Below are positions 44,544 through 50,915 of a stretch of 50,915 nucleotides of DNA, one piece after another. Each line of letters begins with the position of its first letter. Positions within the stretch are counted from its first letter, which is position 1. The notes under the pieces are model-generated. The model was not told where the DNA came from. It did no database searches and worked only from the letters and a program-made list of their open reading frames with translations. The position numbers and the translations under genes were made by a program. The stretch is from Spirochaetales bacterium (GTDB lineage Bacteria > Spirochaetota > Spirochaetia > UBA9216). Where the stretch lies: positions 1 to 50,915 of the forward strand of contig JAEINK010000036.1 in assembly GCA_016342585.1 (NCBI GenBank), written 5' to 3'.

Positions 44544-45035
44544 ATGAAAAAACATATTGTCTGTATATTACTTCTGACTCTGATTCTTCTGCCTGTTATC
44601 GGGCAGAGTGACGTGGATTTCCATAATCTGGTGGATTACAATGCCAAACTGGAAGATCTCTGCGGATTTGTGGCTTCACAGCCCTCTGAGGTAGTAGATT
44701 CTGTTGTTCAGCAGAATCGAATATTTCTGGTTACCGGTTCTATCTCTTCAAGATTGGTCCTTGATGCAGACCAGGAGACTTATGCCGGTGAATTTGAAAT
44801 TGTTTCAGGCCAGTGGATTGGCCTTGAAGATGTCCAAATGTACAGGGCGGTTATTCAGTTTCACGGACCTCAATATTCACAGATGATTCCCGCCAGAAGA
44901 TCCCGAAATGCTAACCCCAATGAGGTTCCCCTTAACTCTTTTGTGATGGTACCTGTACTTTTAACCGGGGTACGAGAGTATGAAGGCGTTATTATTCCAG
45001 TTCTCGAAGGTATTGGAATGAGGATTATTGAATAA
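44544..45035 (+). CDS. Secreted protein of unknown function
   Basis: This encodes 163 residues. A signal peptide is clear: MKK, a hydrophobic core to ~19, then G20|Q21. The mature protein has mixed beta-rich sequence (RIFLVTGSISSRLVLDADQ, GEFEIVSGQWIGLEDVQMYRAVIQF) and no recognised motif. It is probably periplasmic. No Shine-Dalgarno is present; the start is fixed by the promoter 7 nt upstream. It converges with the regulator gene at 45056, 20 bp apart. Confidence 0.65.
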   Translation: MKKHIVCILLLTLILLPVIGQSDVDFHNLVDYNAKLEDLCGFVASQPSEVVDSVVQQNRIFLVTGSISSRLVLDADQETYAGEFEIVSGQWIGLEDVQMYRAVIQFHGPQYSQMIPARRSRNANPNEVPLNSFVMVPVLLTGVREYEGVIIPVLEGIGMRIIE

Positions 45036-45055
45036 GCTCAATTCTATTCAGGATC

Positions 45056-46174
45056 TTAAAAGAAAATAATCTCTGATGAATTGATTTTTTCTGTGACACT
45101 TGTTGCTTTTGCTCTTTTAATTACATTCCTAAGTTCTCTTATATTCCCCGGCCAATTATGTTCATAGAGTTTTTCCATGGCATTCAGGGATAACTCCTTT
45201 GGATATTTTTTATCTTCCAGAAACTTATGGGCAAGTATAGGTATATCATCCTTTCTTTTCCTTAAGGGAGGAATATTCAAATAGAGGGTGTTAATCCTGT
45301 ATAGAAGATCTGCCCTGAAACTCTTATCCTTTACTGCTTTTTTCAGATCTTTATTAGTGGCTGTTATTATTTTTGCATTAATGGGTTTTTCGTGTTCGCC
45401 GCCGAGTCTGGTTACGGTATTGCTTTCAAGGATTCTTAATAGTTTTACCTGTGTATAGCAGGGCAGTTCACCAATTTCATTCAGGAAAATGGTCCCCTTG
45501 CCTGCCTGTTCAAATTTACCCGGCATAGTTTTCGCATCGGTAAAAGCTCCTTTTTCCATACCGAAAAGTTCTGATTCTATGAGGGTCGGCGGAATGGCAC
45601 CACAATTTATATTCAGGTATGGATATTCAAAGCGGTTGGACATTCGATGAATACAGGAGGCGGCCAGATCCTTACCGGTACCGCTCTCTCCGAGCAGGAT
45701 AATAGGTTCATCCTGTTGAGAGTAGTTTAGTACATTAAGTCTGAATTTGGATATTTCATTACTGCAGCCAAGTATCTCTTTCAGAATCTCAAGTTTATCA
45801 TAACAATCACCATTTTTTTCGATCTTCAGGGCTTCATTGACCGTCTCTACCAGAATATCAATATTTGATGATTTTCTGATATATTCCCAGACACCTGCTT
45901 TTTTAAATTGCTTGCAATGTTTGGTCGTATAACTCTGTTCAACCACAATGATAATTTTGGATGGTGAGACAATCTTAAGCTGTCTGACAAATTTAAGGGT
46001 GTCCAGGTCTCCAATGTTGGTCCCCAGAATGATAATTTCAGGATTAGCCTGACAAATTCTCATGAGTGCCTGGTGACTTCGATTTGCAGTAAAGAATTGG
46101 GTGTTTTTTTCAAATGCTGTTTTTACTTTCTTTACATATTCCTCACTTCTTTCTAATATCAATATTTTTTTCAT
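45056..46174 (-). CDS. Degenerate sigma-54 activator-like protein (pseudo-receiver plus AAA+)
   Basis: This encodes 372 residues. The N-terminal ~120 residues fold like a response-regulator receiver, but the phospho-acceptor Asp position is Gly51 (EIIILGTN) and the N-terminal acidic pocket is not typical. The AAA+ domain has Walker A GESGTGKD (162-169), the sigma-54 contact loop GAFTDA (209-214, usually GAFTGA) and a Walker B with Asn232 in place of Asp (FLNEIGELP). The protein ends right after the AAA+ domain, so the usual C-terminal helix-turn-helix is absent. It may be a regulator acting through protein contacts, or be inactive. No sigma-54 gene is in the window. Confidence 0.8.
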   Translation of the reverse strand: MKKILILERSEEYVKKVKTAFEKNTQFFTANRSHQALMRICQANPEIIILGTNIGDLDTLKFVRQLKIVSPSKIIIVVEQSYTTKHCKQFKKAGVWEYIRKSSNIDILVETVNEALKIEKNGDCYDKLEILKEILGCSNEISKFRLNVLNYSQQDEPIILLGESGTGKDLAASCIHRMSNRFEYPYLNINCGAIPPTLIESELFGMEKGAFTDAKTMPGKFEQAGKGTIFLNEIGELPCYTQVKLLRILESNTVTRLGGEHEKPINAKIITATNKDLKKAVKDKSFRADLLYRINTLYLNIPPLRKRKDDIPILAHKFLEDKKYPKELSLNAMEKLYEHNWPGNIRELRNVIKRAKATSVTEKINSSEIIFF

Positions 46175-46280
46175 AATAATTAATTATTTATAATATAATT
46201 TCAAAAAGCAAATTTTTTTCATAAGTTTTTATAAATTTGAGTTCTTGCGGGATAATCTTTACTATGCTAATCTCTTTTTT

Positions 46281-46730
46281 ATGTTCAATATTAAAGTTCT
46301 TCTGAATTTTTTCGATCTGAATTTCATAAAAAAGAATCTTCTCCTGTTTCTTCTTTTTGCTTTGGTTCCATTTGGTGAACTCCTCTTCATTCTTTATGTT
46401 GGTGAGCACTTTGGCAGATATCTGGTTTTTGCTTTGGCTGTTACAACCGGATTAGTAGGATTTTTCCTTTCCTATAACCTTATTCAGGGAGTCATAATCA
46501 GGATAAAACGAAAAATAAAAAATGATGAATATCCAGGTCAGGATTTTCTAGGCCTTGCCGGTGCTGTTGTTGCGGCAATTTTGCTCATATCACCCGGTTT
46601 TCTAACAGATATAGTTGGAATTCTACTTTTTATACCTGGTATCAGGAATGGTGTCGGGAAATTGGTTGTCTCCAGAATGGAAATACAGCTTAAAGAACTG
46701 TATGAGTACCTTAAGCTGTATGAGTATTAA
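46281..46730 (+). CDS. fxsA: FxsA-family inner-membrane protein
   Basis: This encodes 149 residues from the ATG at 46281. Three to four hydrophobic segments include LLLFLLFALVPFGELLFILYV and the conserved ISPGFLTDIVGILLFIPGIR. E. coli FxsA affects phage T7 exclusion; its general role is unclear. The start lacks a Shine-Dalgarno; a longer TTG frame from 46245 is less likely. It is divergent from the AAA+ gene and convergent with lysA. Confidence 0.85.
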   Translation: MFNIKVLLNFFDLNFIKKNLLLFLLFALVPFGELLFILYVGEHFGRYLVFALAVTTGLVGFFLSYNLIQGVIIRIKRKIKNDEYPGQDFLGLAGAVVAAILLISPGFLTDIVGILLFIPGIRNGVGKLVVSRMEIQLKELYEYLKLYEY

Positions 46731-46739
46731 ATTTGTTAC

Positions 46740-47999
46740 TTAAGAGTTCAGTCCTTTATAATCCAGGGTGGAAAAGTAGTCATTTACTGTTTCAGCTCTT
46801 CTTATAAGTTTAGTAGATCCATCTTCTTTTAGAAGAACTTCCGCACTCCTTAATTTTCCATTGTAGTTAAATCCCATGGCGTGTCCGTGGGCACCTGTAT
46901 CGTGTATAACAACAAGGTCGCCGGGTATCATAACCGGAACTTTTCTATCAATAGCAAACTTATCATTGTTCTCACATAGTGAACCTGTGATATCGGCTAC
47001 TTCCAGATTATCAGAGTCCTCTTTACCAGGAACGGTTATATGGTGATAGGCTCCATAGATTCCCGGACGCATGAGGTTCGCCATGCTGGCATCTGTTCCG
47101 ATGAATGTTTTATATGTCTCTTTTCTGTGGATAACCGCTGTTACAAGGTATCCGTAAGGGCCTGTTACCATCCTTCCGCATTCGGTTACTATCTGCAGAG
47201 GGGGGAGTGAATTCGCTTCTATTTTTTCCTGATAGAGCTTCTGTATACCCCTGGATATTCTATCAAGATCTACATCTTTTTCTTCGGGTTTGTAGGGGAT
47301 TCCAATTCCACCACCAAGGTTTATGAAGTCGATATTGATACCAAGTTCCTGTGATAGTTCTACGACAAGATCCAGGAGGATGTGAGCAGTCTCAATGAAA
47401 TAATCCGCATCCAGTTCATTAGAAGCAACCATGGTATGAAGTCCAAATCTTTTTACTCCCTTCTCCTTAAGATTTTTATATCCTTCGAAGAGCTGAGCCC
47501 GGGTAAACCCGTATTTGGCCTCCTCGGGAGTACCTATTATGGTATTTCCCTCTTTCAGCGGACCTGGATTGTATCTGAAACAGATTGTTTCAGGAATTCC
47601 TGCGTGTTTTTCCAGGTAGGGAATATGAGAAATATCATCCAGGTTTATGATAACGCCGGAGTTTTTTGCCCTGATATACTCCGAGGCGGGTGTATCATTG
47701 GATGTAAAAATCACATTTTCCGGTTCTATACCGACCGCATCGGCCAGGAGGAGTTCCGGAAGAGAGGAGCAATCCGCTCCCATTCCCTCTTCTTTTAATA
47801 TTTCCATAATATAGGGATTTGGAAGGGCTTTTACGGCGAAGTAATTCTTAAAACCTCCAGGTACCCATGAAAATGCCTTGTAAAAGGCCCTTGCTTTCTC
47901 TCTTATGGCCTTTTCATCATAAATGTGAAAGGGAGTGGGATATTTTTTAATGATCATATCAAGCTGATCTTTGGTAAAGGGTAATCTTTTATTTTCCAT
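46740..47999 (-). CDS. lysA: Diaminopimelate decarboxylase
   Basis: This encodes 419 residues. It removes CO2 from meso-diaminopimelate to give lysine. The PLP lysine is K57 in NYFAVKALPNP. Other PLP-barrel features are FINLGGGIGIPYKP (phosphate loop), VTECGRMVTGPYGYLV and GAHGHAMGFNYNG. The ATG has AAGGAA upstream. The lysine exporter-like gene lies about 0.8 kb away on the same strand. Specificity for diaminopimelate rather than another basic amino acid is inferred. Confidence 0.85.
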   Translation of the reverse strand: MENKRLPFTKDQLDMIIKKYPTPFHIYDEKAIREKARAFYKAFSWVPGGFKNYFAVKALPNPYIMEILKEEGMGADCSSLPELLLADAVGIEPENVIFTSNDTPASEYIRAKNSGVIINLDDISHIPYLEKHAGIPETICFRYNPGPLKEGNTIIGTPEEAKYGFTRAQLFEGYKNLKEKGVKRFGLHTMVASNELDADYFIETAHILLDLVVELSQELGINIDFINLGGGIGIPYKPEEKDVDLDRISRGIQKLYQEKIEANSLPPLQIVTECGRMVTGPYGYLVTAVIHRKETYKTFIGTDASMANLMRPGIYGAYHHITVPGKEDSDNLEVADITGSLCENNDKFAIDRKVPVMIPGDLVVIHDTGAHGHAMGFNYNGKLRSAEVLLKEDGSTKLIRRAETVNDYFSTLDYKGLNS

Positions 48000-48108
48000 T
48001 GCTATTCCTTATGCCTATTAAGGCTTTGAAAATGTTTCTATAAGTTACGAAAGTCATCTTAAAAGATCAAGTACAGAATAGTTGTTTTACACAACTTTAT
48101 TTGAAAAA

Positions 48109-48137
48109 TTGCAAAAGAAACGAAAAATGAATATAAT
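48109..48137 (+). promoter_or_regulatory. Leaderless promoter of the pseudouridine synthase gene
   Basis: TTGCAA (48109-48114), a 17-bp spacer and TATAAT (48132-48137). The -10 ends 7 nt before the ATG at 48145. No Shine-Dalgarno is visible. Confidence 0.65.
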
Positions 48138-48144
48138 TCTGCCC

Positions 48145-48831
48145 ATGTCGATTAAAGAAATTTTCAAACAAGAGGATATTCTCTTTTCAGATCAGGATTT
48201 TATTGTTGTAAACAAGAAATCATTTCAGCCTGTGGTTCCGGATAAAACGGGAGATCCCTCTCTCCTGGAGGATCTTATAAAATCAGGATTGATAGAAAAG
48301 AGTGCCGCTCCGGTTCACAGGCTGGATAGACCTGTCAGGGGAGTTGTACTTTTCGCCCGGACTGCCAGAGGATTGACTGAAGCGAACCGGATGCTTAAAG
48401 GGCGTTTTATTAAAAAGACCTACCTTGCAGTGCTGGAAAACAGACCTGCCGAAAAGAGTGGAACTTTAAAAAATCACCTTCTGAAGAGCAGGAGTGGAAA
48501 TAAATCGAAAATACTCCCCGAGCAAGGGCCTGATACCCGGGAAGCGATCCTTGATTATGTGATTATTGGGAATACAGAACGTTATACAATGGTCCGGATT
48601 AATTTGATCACCGGGAGGCATCATCAGATCAGAGCACAGTTTTCCCATATCGGCTGTCCGATAAAGGGGGATATCAAATATGGCTCAAAGCGAACTAATC
48701 GGGAGGGAGGAATAATGCTTTTTGCAGGATCCCTTTCCTTTACCCATCCTTTCAATGGCAGTAATCTGTTGATTAAGGCACCACTGCCGGAGGGGGCTTT
48801 GTGGGGCTGCTTTCCGGACAATGTATTATAA
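48145..48831 (+). CDS. RluA-family pseudouridine synthase
   Basis: This encodes 228 residues from the ATG at 48145 (MSIKEIFKQED). The active-site motif is HRLDRPVRG with catalytic D61. TYLAVLENRP and INLITGRHHQIRAQFSHIGCPIKGDIKYG are the other family blocks. It isomerises uridine in rRNA or tRNA; the target is unknown. There is no S4 domain. A longer frame to 48082 has no start signal. The TATAAT 7 nt upstream fixes the start. It is divergent from lysA and converges with lysO. Confidence 0.9.
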   Translation: MSIKEIFKQEDILFSDQDFIVVNKKSFQPVVPDKTGDPSLLEDLIKSGLIEKSAAPVHRLDRPVRGVVLFARTARGLTEANRMLKGRFIKKTYLAVLENRPAEKSGTLKNHLLKSRSGNKSKILPEQGPDTREAILDYVIIGNTERYTMVRINLITGRHHQIRAQFSHIGCPIKGDIKYGSKRTNREGGIMLFAGSLSFTHPFNGSNLLIKAPLPEGALWGCFPDNVL

Positions 48832-48834
48832 TTT

Positions 48835-49827
48835 TCAGGATAACTGATAGAAAAGCGGGACGAGAAGAGGTACCAGGAGTGATAGAATCGCTCCGCTCGC
48901 GATGGCCAGGGGTACTGCTTTGGGACCGCAGCTTCTTTCGATGAGCGGCAGAGTGACATCCATGGATGTGGCGCCGCCCAAACCTATGGCCAGATTGGGG
49001 AATCGGCTGGCAGCCGCGAAGGGGATTGTGACAAGGGCGATTGTCTCTCTTAATATATTGGACATGAAGGCGGCAGAACCCAGCATGGGGTTTCCAAGGT
49101 CTGTGATAATCACACCCGACAGGGAGTACCAGCCGAAACCGGCGGCTACCGCGAGGGAGCGGGCAGGAGCCAGAGAGAAGAACATACCGGCGCAGAGTCC
49201 GCCAAGCAGGGAACCTATGGCTGTTCCTACCGGAAGTATCAGGGTCTCCTTATGTGAGAGGACAGCCTTGAAACTCACTCCGCTTAAGGTGAGATCAATA
49301 CCCACAGAAAGAAGGAGCAGTCTCAGCATCCAGGTTGAAACCGCCGCTCCGGTAAATTCTCTGAAGGGAAGGAGTAGTCCCAGGATAAAACCGAAGGCGA
49401 CGAAGGAGAAGAGAGAAAGGGGATCTTTTAAATGAGAAAAGATCTCGTGGATATCCTGACTTTTGACCCTCCTGCTTTTATCTTTTATCATTTTTTCGGA
49501 TTCAGATGTGAATTGATCCTTATTTGCCTGTTTTGCTCTCTTTTTCTTGAAATTTTCAATAAAACTGAATATCAAAAATAGTACAATAACTGTACCTGTC
49601 GTTGTTCCCAGGGCAAAAGCGAGGGAGATTAATCCAATCTCTGCCAATTGCACAGCTCCTTCGGTGGTTCTACCCATCCGGAAACCCATGAAAAACAGGA
49701 GTCCATAGAGAATAACCCCTGATAATTTGGGTATCAGGGGTGAATTTTTTATAAGAGGGAGCCTTGCGAGGATCATTCCGGCAAAGAGAAAAATAAACAG
49801 AGTGGCAAGAGAGATTAGTGCTTCCAT
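48835..49827 (-). CDS. lysO: LysO-family lysine exporter (DUF340)
   Basis: This encodes 330 residues with about eight hydrophobic segments and a basic cytosolic stretch near 95-125. The GFGWYSLSGVIITDLGNPMLGS and ATSMDVTLPLIERSCG blocks are typical of LysO (YbjE). Known members export L-lysine. Proximity to lysA supports this. The ATG at 49827 lacks a Shine-Dalgarno; TTGAGC-17-TAGAGT ends 8 nt upstream. It converges with the pseudouridine synthase gene, 3 bp apart. Confidence 0.85.
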   Translation of the reverse strand: MEALISLATLFIFLFAGMILARLPLIKNSPLIPKLSGVILYGLLFFMGFRMGRTTEGAVQLAEIGLISLAFALGTTTGTVIVLFLIFSFIENFKKKRAKQANKDQFTSESEKMIKDKSRRVKSQDIHEIFSHLKDPLSLFSFVAFGFILGLLLPFREFTGAAVSTWMLRLLLLSVGIDLTLSGVSFKAVLSHKETLILPVGTAIGSLLGGLCAGMFFSLAPARSLAVAAGFGWYSLSGVIITDLGNPMLGSAAFMSNILRETIALVTIPFAAASRFPNLAIGLGGATSMDVTLPLIERSCGPKAVPLAIASGAILSLLVPLLVPLFYQLS

Positions 49828-49835
49828 AGGGAAAT

Positions 49836-49864
49836 ACTCTATAGATTTTATGATTTTTGCTCAA
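49836..49864 (-). promoter_or_regulatory. Leaderless promoter of lysO
   Basis: TTGAGC (49859-49864), a 17-bp spacer and TAGAGT (49836-49841) lie on the minus strand. The -10 ends 8 nt before the ATG. Confidence 0.45.
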
Positions 49865-49970
49865 CCTCGGTTAAATCTAAAAGAAATTTTGATAATTTTG
49901 GTCAGAATCATGGATTTTGGCTTAATAAATTACTACTTTTAAAGGGATTATTCTTATTTAGGAGAGGCAG

Positions 49971-50771
49971 ATGAAAAAGTATCTTATTGTTTTATTCGTA
50001 TTATTGATTATTTTTACAGGATGTTCCAGAAAAACTGAAGAGACGACAGATGTTATTCCTCTTAAAGTCGGGATGGAGCTTGCCTACCCGCCCTTTGAAA
50101 TGACCGATACGGATGGAAATCCCACGGGTATCAGTGTGGATATCGTAAAGGCTTTCGGTGAGTACCTTGGCAGACCTGTGGAAATTCAGAATATTGCCTG
50201 GGATGGGCTAATACCATCTCTTAAAACCGGTAAAGTTGATATGGTTCTCTCTTCCATGACCATTACCGAAGAGAGAAAAGGTTCTGTTGATTTTTCCGAT
50301 CCCTACAGTAAATCGTTTCTTACCATGCTGATATCAAAAGACTCCCCTGTTACGGATTTTACTACCCTTAATGTGGAGGGAAGGTCTGTTGCTGTTCGAA
50401 AAGGAACTTCCGCACACCTCTATGCCAGGGAAAATCTTCCCAATACGGAGATAATGGTATTCGATAAGGAGTCTGCCTGTGTTCTTGAGGTTGTCGGGGG
50501 AAAGGCGGATGCCTTCCTTTATGATCAGCTTTCCAATTTCAGGAACTGGGAGAAAAACCAGGAGACCACCAGGTTGAACCTGACCCCATTTCAGAGTGAA
50601 TTTGAATACTGGGGTGCCGCTTTCAAGAAAGGAAATACCGAACTTCAAGAAGAGATGAATGCCTTCATACCGGAATTCAAGAAAAATGGCGGGTTCGATG
50701 AACTGGCTGTAAAGTATCTGAAAGAGGTCAAAGAAGTTTTTGATGCTCAGGGTGTTCCCTTTTTCTTTTAG
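49971..50771 (+). CDS. Solute-binding lipoprotein of a polar amino-acid ABC transporter (family 3)
   Basis: This encodes 266 residues. The lipobox is IFTGC with the lipidated C18. The family-3 periplasmic binding fold follows: LKVGMELAYPPFEMTDTDGNPTGISVD, then LKTGKVDMVLSSMTITEERK, the usual ligand and hinge motifs. It captures an amino acid outside the inner membrane for import. AGGAG lies 6 nt before the ATG. Permease and ATPase genes are not within the window; they may lie to the right. Confidence 0.92.
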   Translation: MKKYLIVLFVLLIIFTGCSRKTEETTDVIPLKVGMELAYPPFEMTDTDGNPTGISVDIVKAFGEYLGRPVEIQNIAWDGLIPSLKTGKVDMVLSSMTITEERKGSVDFSDPYSKSFLTMLISKDSPVTDFTTLNVEGRSVAVRKGTSAHLYARENLPNTEIMVFDKESACVLEVVGGKADAFLYDQLSNFRNWEKNQETTRLNLTPFQSEFEYWGAAFKKGNTELQEEMNAFIPEFKKNGGFDELAVKYLKEVKEVFDAQGVPFFF

Positions 50772-50915
50772 GTTTATACTTACTTTATCCTAAACTGAGC
50801 GATTCCTATAAGGCCGCCGGTTTACCAGTGGTTTTCTTCGGCCTGCGGGGCTCAAGCTGATAGGTTTTATAAACTTTTTATCCAGTTGAGTGGAATTCAA
50901 CAAGGTTCATATCAT
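50772..50915. other. Right-edge noncoding stretch
   Basis: The last 144 bp after the binding-protein gene show no open frame that I can support and no clear terminator. A transporter permease gene may begin beyond the edge. Confidence 0.4.

Noticed and set aside
46188..46409. 73-residue lysine-rich minus-strand frame
   Set aside because: It is antisense to fxsA in an A+T-rich region, with composition-driven residues and no start signal.

Overview
The window is chromosomal and carries the replication-origin neighbourhood of a bacterium with a Gram-negative-type envelope. YidC has a long periplasmic insert, and there are lipoproteins and Sec-type signal peptides. A free-living spirochaete is my best guess, from the overall look of the proteins and the dnaA-dnaN-recF-dciA order; this is inference, and no rRNA or marker gene here settles it. 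The origin (oriC) lies in the A+T-rich gap between gyrB and dnaA, about 36.3-36.8 kb. To its left gyrB, gyrA, parA, parB, dnaX, recR and the tRNA/SRP RNA cluster all read leftward. To its right dnaA, dnaN, recF, dciA, rpmH, rnpA, yidD, yidC and jag all read rightward. Core replication and segregation genes are therefore transcribed away from the origin on both arms.

Layout. (a) 0-10.9 kb is accessory DNA: two copies of one insertion sequence (one partial), a small secreted TPR-like protein, a two-gene operon of an SNF2-family ATPase with a large zinc-motif partner of unknown function, a HepT/MntA toxin-antitoxin pair, an adenosine-kinase-like PfkB enzyme, a coiled-coil gene whose 3' end was replaced by the insertion sequence, and a decayed VapB/VapC-type pair. 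(b) 10.9-24.8 kb is housekeeping and transport: metK and ahcY, a WecA/TagO-type phosphoglycosyl transferase, topoisomerase III, a MATE transporter, a methyltransferase, a YgiQ radical SAM protein, a trehalase-like glycosidase, a DjlA-like co-chaperone and a BASS-type transporter. (c) 24.8-28.1 kb reads leftward as tRNA-Ser(UGA), tRNA-Ser(GCU), tRNA-Arg(GCG), tRNA-Ser(CGA), tRNA-Ser(GGA), SRP RNA, dnaX, ybaB, recR. (d) 28.2-44.3 kb is the origin region with parABS, gyrase, dnaA and the rpmH-to-jag operon. (e) 44.5-50.9 kb holds a secreted protein, a degenerate sigma-54 activator-like protein, FxsA, LysA, an RluA-type pseudouridine synthase, a LysO-type lysine exporter and a solute-binding lipoprotein.

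Functional links. AhcY, MetK, the adenosine-kinase-like enzyme and the adenosine-deaminase-like enzyme together would close the S-adenosylmethionine/adenosine cycle. LysA and LysO would make and export lysine. Three ParB-binding parS palindromes sit between ada and gyrA, close to the parAB operon that would read them.

The most unusual recurring signal is regulatory. At least eight genes have a sigma-70-type -10 hexamer, often with a -35 at 17 bp, ending only about 5-9 nt before the start codon and no Shine-Dalgarno sequence. They should give leaderless or nearly leaderless mRNAs. The best candidate for an undescribed system is the SNF2 ATPase plus zinc-motif partner operon. All positions were read by eye; no database search was run.
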